Shown: piece by piece, positions 24,325-31,513 of the stretch
How positions within the stretch are numbered: position 1 is the stretch's first letter
How the letters are laid out: each line of letters opens with the position of its first letter
Assembly: GCA_014380485.1 (NCBI GenBank)
Contig: JACMJU010000019.1
Location: forward strand, 1-64,000
Length of the DNA: 64,000 nucleotides
Direction: 5' to 3'
DNA from: Methyloceanibacter sp.
GTDB lineage: Bacteria; Pseudomonadota; Alphaproteobacteria; Rhizobiales; Methyloligellaceae
Made by a program: the position numbers and the translations under genes
The notes under the pieces: model-generated
Seen by the model: only the letters and a program-made list of their open reading frames with translations
What the model was told of the DNA's origin: nothing
Databases searched by the model: none

Positions 24325-24771
24325 TTACGCCAAGTAGCGTTCGAGCTTGTCGAGGCAGCCTGTCCAACCCTCGATGTGCCGGTCGCGCGCGGGCTCGTCG
24401 AAGAACTTCTCGTGGATCAGGGTAAGGATCGAGCCGGCACCGTCAGGCTTGATCAGGACGGTGACCAGCGACTCGCGCTCGGGCATGGTGCGCCACGCCC
24501 AGGTGAAGACCAGCTTCTGGTTGGGCACCACCTCCCGATAGACGCCGCTCACGTGATGTTGCTCGCCGTCCTCGGTTGAGAAGGCGACGGCATAGCGGCC
24601 GCCCACTCTGACATCGATGAAGGCTTCCTTGACCGGCCCGGAGTCGGGACCGAACCATTTCAGGATTTTCTCGGGGTCGGTCCAGGCGGCGTAGACCTTT
24701 TGCGGCGGGGCATTGAGACGACGTTTGAGGGTGAGGCTTGGCTTGATGGCGAGGCTGGCTTGGGCTTGCAT
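24325..24771 (-). CDS. SRPBCC (AHSA1/activator of Hsp90 ATPase-like) protein
   Basis: 148 residues. The SRPBCC helix-grip fold is shown by SLTLKRRLNAPPQKVYAAWT, PEKILKWFGPDSG, VRVGGRYAVAFS, HHVSGVYREVVPNQKLVFTW and the C-terminal helix GWTGCLDKLERYLA. Such proteins commonly follow ArsR regulators in two-gene units and bind hydrophobic ligands. The ATG is preceded by GGAGGAAG. Its first 112 bases overlap the 3' end of the arsR-like gene in another frame, an unusually long overlap. Confidence 0.9.
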   Translation of the reverse strand: MQAQASLAIKPSLTLKRRLNAPPQKVYAAWTDPEKILKWFGPDSGPVKEAFIDVRVGGRYAVAFSTEDGEQHHVSGVYREVVPNQKLVFTWAWRTMPERESLVTVLIKPDGAGSILTLIHEKFFDEPARDRHIEGWTGCLDKLERYLA

Positions 24772-25100
24772 GAATCTTCCTCCACAAAGGCGGCGAGCCG
24801 GTCGAGCTGTTCCGACCAGAAGCGCTGATAGTGATTGAGCCAGTGCATGGCTTGCTCCATCGGGGCAGCGGCCAGCTGGCAGGTGACCGTGCGGCCAACC
24901 TTGTTCCTTGTGATCAATCCGGCGTCAGACAACGCATCCAGATGCTTCATGACGGCGGGAAGCGACATGGAAAACGGCTTCGCAAGCTCACTTACGGAAA
25001 CGCGCTCGCTTCGGTCGAGTTGCGCCAGCAGCGCCCGGCGCGTCGGGTCGGCGAGCGCGGCAAAGGTGCGGTCGAGCGCGGTGTCTTGATACTTAACCAT
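24660..25100 (-). CDS. ArsR-family winged-helix transcriptional regulator
   Basis: 146 residues from the ATG at 25100. The winged helix is clear: LDRTFAALADPTRRALLAQL, VSVSELAKPFSMSLPAVMKHLDALSDAG in two parts with recognition helix SLPAVMKHLDALSD, and LITRNKVGRTVTCQL wing. No metal-binding ELCVCD motif is present, so it is not an arsenic or zinc sensor; it belongs to the group paired with SRPBCC proteins. After LAAFVEEDS a Pro/Ser/Lys-rich tail of about 35 residues runs through the start of the SRPBCC gene. The promoter and operator lie directly on the start codon, so it very likely represses its own operon. Confidence 0.9.
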   Translation of the reverse strand: MVKYQDTALDRTFAALADPTRRALLAQLDRSERVSVSELAKPFSMSLPAVMKHLDALSDAGLITRNKVGRTVTCQLAAAPMEQAMHWLNHYQRFWSEQLDRLAAFVEEDSCKPKPASPSSQASPSNVVSMPRRKRSTPPGPTPRKS

Positions 25101-25136
25101 AAGGTTAAGTGTAGGCTCAACGTCTGGAGGTGTCAA
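25091..25136 (-). promoter_or_regulatory. Promoter and operator of the ArsR-led operon; predicted leaderless mRNA
   Basis: On the minus strand TTGACA (25136-25131), 17 bases, then TACACT (25113-25108) form a near-ideal sigma-70 promoter. The expected start point, 7-8 bases on, is at or next to the A of the ATG at 25100, so the mRNA would have no leader; no ribosome site precedes that ATG. A perfect palindrome ACTTAACC-ATAA-GGTTAAGT (25091-25110) covers the end of the -10 box and the start codon and is a good operator for the ArsR dimer. Confidence 0.7.
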
Positions 25137-25283
25137 TCGCGTTCCGCCAGAACCCGGACAACGTCGAGAAAAGGTCGGAATCGTTGACAGGACGGGCCGA
25201 CCTTCCTATGGTCCGCCCGCTTGCCGCGGCTCCCATGGATGGCCGCGCCGACCCTTTTTCCCAGCAGCGATGGACGCTTTGCC

Positions 25284-25409
25284 ATGAAGATCAAGAATTC
25301 GCTCCGAGCCTTGCGCAAGCGCCATCGCAACAACCGCGTGGTGAGGCGGCGCGGACGGGTCTACGTCATCAACAAGACCAATCGCCGCTACAAGGCGAGG
25401 CAAGGCTGA
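25284..25409 (+). CDS. rpmJ: 50S ribosomal protein L36, Cys-free type
   Basis: 41 residues beginning [17 protein letters not shown] and ending [12 protein letters not shown]. It is the zinc-independent (C-minus) L36, with no Cys in the ribbon; in alphaproteobacteria this is the standard form. The ribosome site is weak. A TPR gene begins 5 bases after its stop. Too short for many gene finders but unmistakable. Confidence 0.95.
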   Translation: MKIKNSLRALRKRHRNNRVVRRRGRVYVINKTNRRYKARQG

Positions 25410-25414
25410 TCCCG

Positions 25415-26254
25415 ATGCGGTCCCGCCCGAGTGTCCGCGTAGCACCGCAAAACGCGCCCGCGTTCCTTCTCGCCGCGCTGCTCTTTGCCGTCATTTTCTG
25501 TATTGGCACGCCGGCCGGGGCGTTCGAGGACGAGTCAATAGACCCGATCGAGCAACCCGCGGAAGTCAGCCCGGACGGCGCCGACACGCCGTCGATGGAA
25601 GCGCCGTCCGCGGACGACAAGACCGCGCCGAACGTGCTCGATCGCAGCTTCATGCGGCCCGACCTCAAGAGAGGCAGCGAAGAGGCGCCGCCGCCGCTTT
25701 CGGCCGAGGAAAGCAAGCAAGACAAACTCGGGGCGCCGCTCGACGATCTGCCGCTTCCGACCCCGGTCGAAAGGCCCAGGGTGCTTGGCGAATTGTACGC
25801 GCAGCTTGGCAAGGCCAAGGATGCAGAGACCGCGGCGCCGATCATGGAGGCCATCGAAAATCTCTGGCGTGCAACCGGCAGCGCCACGGTCGACCTTCTC
25901 ATCAGCCGGGCTGTGCGGCTCACCGAAGCAACGGATCTCGCGCTTGCTTTGGAGATTCTCGACGCGATCGTCGCCATCGCGCCGGAGGAGGCCGAGGCTT
26001 GGTATCTCCGCGCCAAGGTGCAGTACGTGCAGAGGCGATACGAACTTGCCCTCGCCGATCTCAGACGGGCGCTCGATCGCGACCCCAAGCATTATCGGGC
26101 GCTTGACGATCTCGGCCTCGTGCTCGAGGCTCTCGGCACCAAGAAGGAGGCGCTCGAGGCCTATCGCCACGCGCTACAGGTCAATCCATTTCTCGAGGAT
26201 ACGCGCAAGGCGGTCGAGTTTCTCTCCCGCGAGGTCGGCGACAGGGACATTTAG
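25415..26254 (+). CDS. Exported TPR protein
   Basis: 279 residues from the ATG at 25415. A signal peptide (APAFLLAALLFAVIFCIG .. GAFA-type end near residue 36) is followed by a Pro/Asp/Glu-rich linker (about 37-120) and three or four TPR units (about 155-270): ALALEILDAIVAIAPEEAEA, LRAKVQYVQRRYELALADLR, RALDRDPKHYRALDDLGLVL and LGTKKEALEAYRHALQVNP. It is a likely periplasmic scaffold with no assigned partner. The gene follows rpmJ by 5 bases, so the two share a transcript. Confidence 0.85.
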   Translation: MRSRPSVRVAPQNAPAFLLAALLFAVIFCIGTPAGAFEDESIDPIEQPAEVSPDGADTPSMEAPSADDKTAPNVLDRSFMRPDLKRGSEEAPPPLSAEESKQDKLGAPLDDLPLPTPVERPRVLGELYAQLGKAKDAETAAPIMEAIENLWRATGSATVDLLISRAVRLTEATDLALALEILDAIVAIAPEEAEAWYLRAKVQYVQRRYELALADLRRALDRDPKHYRALDDLGLVLEALGTKKEALEAYRHALQVNPFLEDTRKAVEFLSREVGDRDI

Positions 26255-26288
26255 CGGGCCCGGTTCTCCGCCCGCGCTGCCGCAAGCC

Positions 26289-27722
26289 CTATAGATCTTC
26301 CGAGTCGTCCCCGACGAAGGCGATGCGAAGCATATTGGTGGCGCCGGGCGTTCCGAGCGGCACCCCGGCGGAGATGATGACGCGCTGACCGGGAAGCGCG
26401 AAACCTTCTTGATAGGCGATGCGGCAAGCCTTGGCGACCATGTCGTCGAGGTCGCGGGGGTCGTCGGTGAGCACGCAGTGCAAGCCCCACACCAGAGCGA
26501 GCTTGCGCCCGGTGGCGGGGATCGGCGTCAAGGCGATGATGGGCTGCTGTGGGCGCTCGCGGGCGGCGCGCAAGCTGGTCGCGCCGGAGGCCGTGTAACA
26601 AATAATGGCGGCGAGGTTGAGGGTCTCGGCCACGGTGCGGGCGGCGGCCGAAATCGCGTCGGCGCCGGTCGCTTCAGGGCCGATGCGCTGGGCGTGGATG
26701 ATCGCGTCGTAAAGGGGATCGCGCTCGACCTCTATGGCGACACGATCCATGGTTGCCACCGCCTCGACCGGGTATTTACCGACCGCCGACTCGGCCGACA
26801 GCATCACCGCATCGGCACCTTCGAACACGGCAGTGGCGACGTCGGAAACCTCGGCCCTGGTCGGGTGGGGCGCGAAGATCATCGATTCGAGCATCTGCGT
26901 GGCGACCACCACCGGCTTGCCGGCGTTGCGCGCGGCGCGGGTGATCTGCTTTTGAAGGCCCGGGACCTTCTCCACCGGCATCTCCACGCCGAGATCGCCG
27001 CGCGCCACCATGATGGCGTCGGCGAGTTCGATGATCTCCTCGAGGTGATTGAGCGCGGACGGCTTCTCGATCTTGGCCATGATCGAGGAGCGGCCGCGGG
27101 AAAGCTTGCGTGCTTCGGCGATATCCTCGCCGCGTTGCACGAAAGACAGCGCGATCCAGGAGACGCCGAGCGACATGGCGAAGTCCACGTCGGCGCGGTC
27201 CTTCTCGGTCATGGCGCCGAAGGGAAGCACGGTATCGGGAAGGCTGATGCCCTTGCGGCTGCCGAGCAGGCCGCTGGTCATCACCTCGGCGTCGATGCGG
27301 ACGTCGCTGGCCTCGACGATGCGAAGCCTGAATTTGCCGTCGTCGAGGAGCAGCGTGTGACCGGGCTCGACGGCCTGAAAGATTTCCGGATGCGGCAGAT
27401 GCACGCGGCCCAGGCCGCCGACCGATTCGCGGCGGACGAAGCTCACCACGTCGCCCTCGGTCAATCTGATCCCGCCCGACTCGAACTTGCCGATGCGGAG
27501 CTTGGGCCCCTGGAGGTCGACCAGGATGCCGATAGGCCGGGAGAACTCGGTCTCGAGCCTGCGGACGGCGTCGTGAATGTCGCGCAGCCCGTCATGCGTG
27601 GCGTGGCTCATGTTCACGCGGAACACGTCGGCGCCCGCCTCGAATAGGCGCCGCATCGTTTCTTCGTTATTGGAGGCAGGACCGAGCGTGGCGACGATCT
27701 TGACCCGGCGATTTCGCCTCAT
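26289..27722 (-). CDS. pyk: Pyruvate kinase
   Basis: 477 residues. All landmarks are present: RVKIVATLGPASNN, FEAGADVFRVNMSHATHDG, LVDLQGPKLRIGKF, LLDDGKFRLRI in the B domain, WIALSFVQRGEDI, IMAKIEKPSALNHLEEI (the family signature with catalytic Lys), DAIMVARGDLGVEMP, VVVATQMLESM and PTRAEVSDVATAVFEGADAVML in the A domain, and the C-terminal allosteric domain. It converts phosphoenolpyruvate and ADP to pyruvate and ATP. The start overlaps the stop of the DUF1036 gene (ATGA), so the pair is translated together. Confidence 0.96.
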   Translation of the reverse strand: MRRNRRVKIVATLGPASNNEETMRRLFEAGADVFRVNMSHATHDGLRDIHDAVRRLETEFSRPIGILVDLQGPKLRIGKFESGGIRLTEGDVVSFVRRESVGGLGRVHLPHPEIFQAVEPGHTLLLDDGKFRLRIVEASDVRIDAEVMTSGLLGSRKGISLPDTVLPFGAMTEKDRADVDFAMSLGVSWIALSFVQRGEDIAEARKLSRGRSSIMAKIEKPSALNHLEEIIELADAIMVARGDLGVEMPVEKVPGLQKQITRAARNAGKPVVVATQMLESMIFAPHPTRAEVSDVATAVFEGADAVMLSAESAVGKYPVEAVATMDRVAIEVERDPLYDAIIHAQRIGPEATGADAISAAARTVAETLNLAAIICYTASGATSLRAARERPQQPIIALTPIPATGRKLALVWGLHCVLTDDPRDLDDMVAKACRIAYQEGFALPGQRVIISAGVPLGTPGATNMLRIAFVGDDSEDL

Positions 27723-28213
27723 TGGGACTTCGCTTCGCCCTCTGGATCGGTGAGGCTGACCGCCCAGTCCCGTTCCTCGCCGGTATCGACCTCGAAGAAA
27801 CCGGTGCGCTTATAGCCGCGCTTCACGCAGTCCTTGGTATCGCGGATCGTGAACGCCTTGTCGTCGGTGCACATGTAAAGAGTGCCGGCCCATTCTCCGC
27901 CGCGGTCGTAATCGACGGCGTGGATGTAATAGAACCGGCCGATTAACACGCCCTTGAGCAAGGTCTCGCAGGTGTGGGAGGCGATGTTCCACCAGCCCTC
28001 GGTCGCCCAGCCTTCGGCGTCCTTGTAGCCGATCGCAACGCCGACCCGGCTTGCCGTGGTGTTGCAGAGCTTGAGATCGGCGCGGGCGGGCGTTGCGCCA
28101 AGGAAGGCGAGGAGGGCCACCAAGAAACAGAGGCGCGAGCCTCGCCCCCGGGCAAAGGGAGCGGCCAGGGGGACCTTGCCGGCGGTCCGGATCGAGTTAA
28201 GACCAAGCATCAT
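27719..28213 (-). CDS. DUF1036 exported protein
   Basis: About 164 residues from the paired ATGs at 28213/28210. A signal peptide (LCFLVALLAFLGATPARA) precedes the DUF1036 domain: DLKLCNTTASRVGVAIGYKD, WATEGWWNIASHTCETLL, FYYIHAVDYDRGGEW, LYMCTDDKAFTIRDTKDC and KRTGFFEVDTGE. Four Cys in the mature part probably make two disulfides. It is periplasmic and of unknown function, always beside pyk in rhizobia as I recall. It overlaps pyk by four bases. Confidence 0.9.
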   Translation of the reverse strand: MMLGLNSIRTAGKVPLAAPFARGRGSRLCFLVALLAFLGATPARADLKLCNTTASRVGVAIGYKDAEGWATEGWWNIASHTCETLLKGVLIGRFYYIHAVDYDRGGEWAGTLYMCTDDKAFTIRDTKDCVKRGYKRTGFFEVDTGEERDWAVSLTDPEGEAKSQ

Positions 28214-28340
28214 CCCGCTAGCAGCCCGCCCATTAAAGAATACCGAAGGGTAGCACCGAATTGGTTGCGTTTCTCTCACCAGGGCGCCGATTATAGTGCC
28301 GCGGTTTGGCGGCGAAAGACCTGCCGAAAATCGTGGGTAA

Positions 28341-29570
28341 ATGCGTCGCAACCGGGGCCGGGATCAAGCTTTTTCTTGCCGCCGGGGAGGGGGCGCGCGA
28401 AGAAAGGGAGACGCGAAGCCTGACCGCTTGGAGCGAAGTCTGGATACTCTTCCACAAGAAGATTTGGGCACCACGCCCTACCGGAGCATCGAAGGCGACG
28501 CGCGCACGGGCCTCCTCATCGTCTGCGACCACGCGGAGAACACGATCCCGCCGGCCTATGACCGGCTCGGCCTGAAGGAACAGGACCTACATCGCCACAT
28601 TGCCTACGATCTCGGCGCTGCCGCCGTGGCCGAGCGTCTGGCCCAGGCGCTGGGTGCACCGGCGGTGCTGTCACGCTACTCGCGGCTTCTGATCGATCCC
28701 AATCGCGGCCTCGACGATCCGACGCTCGTCATGCAGATCTCCGATGGGCTCGTGGTACCGGGTAATGCCGGCCTCGACGCTGAGGCCCTCCAATCCCGGA
28801 TCGAAAATTACTACCAGCCCTACCACCAGGCGATCGAGCGCGCCGTGGATTCGGCCGTCTCGCTCGGAAAGCCGCCGGTGATCGTCTCGGTGCACAGTTT
28901 CGCTCAAGCCTGGAAAGGCGTGGGGCGGCCGTGGGCGGTCGGCGTCTTGTGGGACAAGGATCCGCGGCTCGCCATTCCTCTGCTCGAGGCTTTGCGGGCT
29001 CTTCCCGGGATCGAGGTCGGCGACAACGTTCCCTATTCCGGACAACTCAAAGGCGATACGCTCTACCGGCACGGGACCGGGCGCGGATTGGCGCATGCGC
29101 TGATCGAGCTGCGGCAGGATCTGATCCTCGGTCCGGAAGGGCAGGCCGAATGGGCCACGCGATTGGCTCAGGTTTTACGCAAGGTGCTGGACGCCGCCGG
29201 CGGCGCTCTCCATGCCATCGCGCTGCATGGCTCCTTCACCGACGAAACCAGGCGCGCGCGTGGCGAAACTGGCAGAACGGAGCGATCGGCCATGGATGAG
29301 AAGACGAAGATCGAGATCGAGGCGGCCGCCTTCCGGCGGCTGCTGAAGCATCTGCGCGGGCGGACCGATGTGCAGAATATCGACCTCATGGAGTTGGCCG
29401 GGTTTTGCCGGAATTGCCTCGCCGACTGGTGTCGCGAGGCGGCTGCCGAAAAAGGCCTTCCCCTCAGCAAGGACGAGGCGAGGGAATTGGTCTACGGCAT
29501 GACCTACGAGGGGTGGAAGGCGAAATATCAGGCCGAAGCCCCGGCGAAGCCACGCCGGCAGAGCCGATAG
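28341..29570 (+). CDS. N-formylglutamate amidohydrolase-like domain fused in frame to DUF1244
   Basis: Up to 409 residues. The first part (about 45-310) is an N-formylglutamate amidohydrolase: LLIVCDHAENTIPP, IAYDLGAAAVAERLAQAL, LSRYSRLLIDPNRGLDDPT, VIVSVHSFAQAWKG and GDNVPYSGQLKGDTLYRHG. The second (318-409) is a complete DUF1244 protein: MDEKTKIEIEAAAFRRLLKH, RTDVQNIDLMELAGFCRNC, LSKDEARELVYGMTYEGWK. In related genomes these are, as I recall, two adjacent genes; here no stop separates them. An ATG at 29292 could still start DUF1244 alone. The N-terminal 29 residues are Arg-rich with no ribosome site, so a TTG at 28428 may be the real start. Confidence 0.85.
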   Translation: MRRNRGRDQAFSCRRGGGARRKGDAKPDRLERSLDTLPQEDLGTTPYRSIEGDARTGLLIVCDHAENTIPPAYDRLGLKEQDLHRHIAYDLGAAAVAERLAQALGAPAVLSRYSRLLIDPNRGLDDPTLVMQISDGLVVPGNAGLDAEALQSRIENYYQPYHQAIERAVDSAVSLGKPPVIVSVHSFAQAWKGVGRPWAVGVLWDKDPRLAIPLLEALRALPGIEVGDNVPYSGQLKGDTLYRHGTGRGLAHALIELRQDLILGPEGQAEWATRLAQVLRKVLDAAGGALHAIALHGSFTDETRRARGETGRTERSAMDEKTKIEIEAAAFRRLLKHLRGRTDVQNIDLMELAGFCRNCLADWCREAAAEKGLPLSKDEARELVYGMTYEGWKAKYQAEAPAKPRRQSR

Positions 29571-29698
29571 ATCGCGCCAGGCCCTTAAGCCGTCCGGTGC
29601 TCTGGATAAGCGGGATAAGCTGCGCGCGCAGCTTGCCGCCGCGAAAAGGCGCGCCTTAAGCTCGCCAAGTCGAATCGAAAAGCCCAGAGGTCCTGAAC

Positions 29699-29956
29699 GT
29701 GCAACTCCAGACATCAGCCAAAGACCAGCTTCGTGCCTTCGTCGCCCGCATCGAGCGGCTCGAAGAGGAAAAGGCCGCGCTCGCCGCCGATTTGCGCGAG
29801 GTCTATGCCGAGGCCAAGGGCACCGGCTTCGACGTGAAGGCGCTGAGGTCGGTGGTCCGCTTGCGCAAGCAGGACGAGAACAAGAGGCGTGAGGACGAGG
29901 CCGTACTGTCCACCTATCTCCACGCTCTCGGCATGGCCGAGGCGGAAGCGGCCTAG
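29699..29956 (+). CDS. gapR: GapR (DUF2312) nucleoid-associated protein
   Basis: 85 residues from a GTG at 29699. The DUF2312 pattern is complete: [40 protein letters not shown] and [20 protein letters not shown]. In Caulobacter GapR binds overtwisted AT-rich DNA ahead of replication and transcription forks and helps topoisomerases. It forms coiled-coil dimers and tetramers that wrap DNA. A perfect 18-bp palindrome AAGCTGCGCGCGCAGCTT lies upstream at 29617-29634. Confidence 0.93.
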   Translation: MQLQTSAKDQLRAFVARIERLEEEKAALAADLREVYAEAKGTGFDVKALRSVVRLRKQDENKRREDEAVLSTYLHALGMAEAEAA

Positions 29957-29996
29957 AAATTGGCCTTGGCGTTGGCAGGTTAGGAGGCCCGCGCGC

Positions 29997-31295
29997 TTAG
30001 CGGGTGCTTTGGGCGAGCCGCGTCGGAGCCGACGTCGCCATCTCCGCATAGAAGCTTTTCACGGCCTGACCGGAGAAGCGCTGGGCCGAGGCCAAGCCCT
30101 GGTAGCCCGAGCTCGGGCGGAACGTAAAGGCGCTCGGCCGGTCCATGTCATCAAACAGGTAATCGATGTTTCCCTGCGCGGGATGGGCCAGCGGCGCCAC
30201 GGTACGGCTGTAGGTGACCGACGCATCGGTCATGAGGCCCGCAATCTCGAAGGGGACGTAGCTCAGCTCATCGGGATGGTCGTCGTCGACCTCGGGCGCG
30301 CCAACGACTTCGGCGTCCTCATAGGTGGGTGGAGCATCGGCGGGTCGGGGAGCAGCCTCCTTGGCTGACGGGCGCAAGAGACTCAAGATCGGCAACGACA
30401 TGCCGCCCACGCTGGCATAGGTGAAGAGGCGCCCGGGAGGAGGCGGCGCGCGGGGATCGTCGGCGATGTCCGCCGTGGCGGGCGTATAGGAGGCGAGCAT
30501 CGGCTGTGCCGTCTCGATTTCGGTCGCCGCATCGTGTTCCGCCTCGGCTACGACATCGACGGTCGGCTGGGTGTCGGCACGCGGCAACGGCGCGGCCGAA
30601 GCGACCATGGTCTTGCCGACCATGCCCTTGGCCATGGCAAGCTTATAGTCCTTCACGGTGATCGGCTTGCCATCGGTCGGCAGATACTTGGTCTTGCCGT
30701 CGGGGAAGAGCGCGGCGAGTTCGAGCCGCGGGACGCGCGGCCACATGCGAACATGCCCGGTATCGACATGGACGAAAGGAATGCCCGAGGTCGGGTAGTA
30801 ACCGACACCGCCGACCTCCTGCACGAGCGCGGAGTTCCGCAACGTCTTCACCGGAATATCGGGGAAGTGGATATCGGCGGCCTTGCCGAGGATGTGTTGG
30901 CTTTTCTTCGCCTGGCCGCCGCCCTTACGCCGCATCGACGCGTTGGTCGCGGCGCTCCGGTAGGCCGAAACGAGGTGGAGTGGCTGCTGCGAGCCGAGTT
31001 GCTTGTGCACCGTCCAGATCAGGTCGATCAGGGCGGGATCCATCTTGGTCTCTTGATTGGCCCGCCAATCGCGCATGAAGCTATTGATCTGTTTCAGCGC
31101 CGCCTGGTCGTACTTGCCGTCACGCTTGAAGGTGACGGTCAAGGTCTCCTTGGTGTGGATGTTGAACATGCTGAGGGTGCGCGTCTCACCGAGCGCACTG
31201 GCGCGATAGGCGGTCGCAGTACACCACGTCGCCGCGATGAGCGTGAGGCTTGCGCCCAACAGGGCGCGACGTGCGACAGTCCCCCGAATTCGCAT
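29997..31295 (-). CDS. DUF882 (YcbK/MepK-like) peptidase M15 family protein with long C-terminal extension
   Basis: 432 residues from the ATG at 31295. A twin-Arg-like export signal (ARRALLGASLTLIAATW) precedes the DUF882 domain (about residues 35-215): MFNIHTKETLTVTFKRDGKY, HLVSAYRSAATNASMRRKGG, AKKSQHILGKAADIHFPDI and GVGYYPTSGIPFVHVDTGHV. The SxHxxGxAxD and HVD motifs hold the zinc ligands of M15 murein endopeptidases such as MepK, which cut peptidoglycan cross-links. About 220 further residues are low-complexity, rich in Ala, Pro and Asp. The next gene upstream is an L,D-transpeptidase, which makes 3-3 cross-links; the pair fits cell-wall remodelling. Confidence 0.88.
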   Translation of the reverse strand: MRIRGTVARRALLGASLTLIAATWCTATAYRASALGETRTLSMFNIHTKETLTVTFKRDGKYDQAALKQINSFMRDWRANQETKMDPALIDLIWTVHKQLGSQQPLHLVSAYRSAATNASMRRKGGGQAKKSQHILGKAADIHFPDIPVKTLRNSALVQEVGGVGYYPTSGIPFVHVDTGHVRMWPRVPRLELAALFPDGKTKYLPTDGKPITVKDYKLAMAKGMVGKTMVASAAPLPRADTQPTVDVVAEAEHDAATEIETAQPMLASYTPATADIADDPRAPPPPGRLFTYASVGGMSLPILSLLRPSAKEAAPRPADAPPTYEDAEVVGAPEVDDDHPDELSYVPFEIAGLMTDASVTYSRTVAPLAHPAQGNIDYLFDDMDRPSAFTFRPSSGYQGLASAQRFSGQAVKSFYAEMATSAPTRLAQSTR

Positions 31296-31513
31296 CCCCG
31301 TCGTGAGCCTTTCCCTCGCCGGCACTCCCGATGCCAGCTCCCCGTCAAGGCGTGGGACCCCCGTAAGGCCACACACTACGCGGGCGACACTTCCCAATGC
31401 CGTCCGTTAACGTTGAGTATTAGCCAAATTGCGGGAAAAACAAGGCGAACGGCTTAACCCGACCTGGAATTTCTGGGTACAGTTAACAAGATTTCCCCAG
31501 GTTATTCACTGGC

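Noticed and set aside
26409-27647. Plus-strand open frame of 412 codons over pyk
   Set aside because: Antisense shadow rich in His, Asp and Gly; pyruvate kinase motifs are complete on the minus strand.
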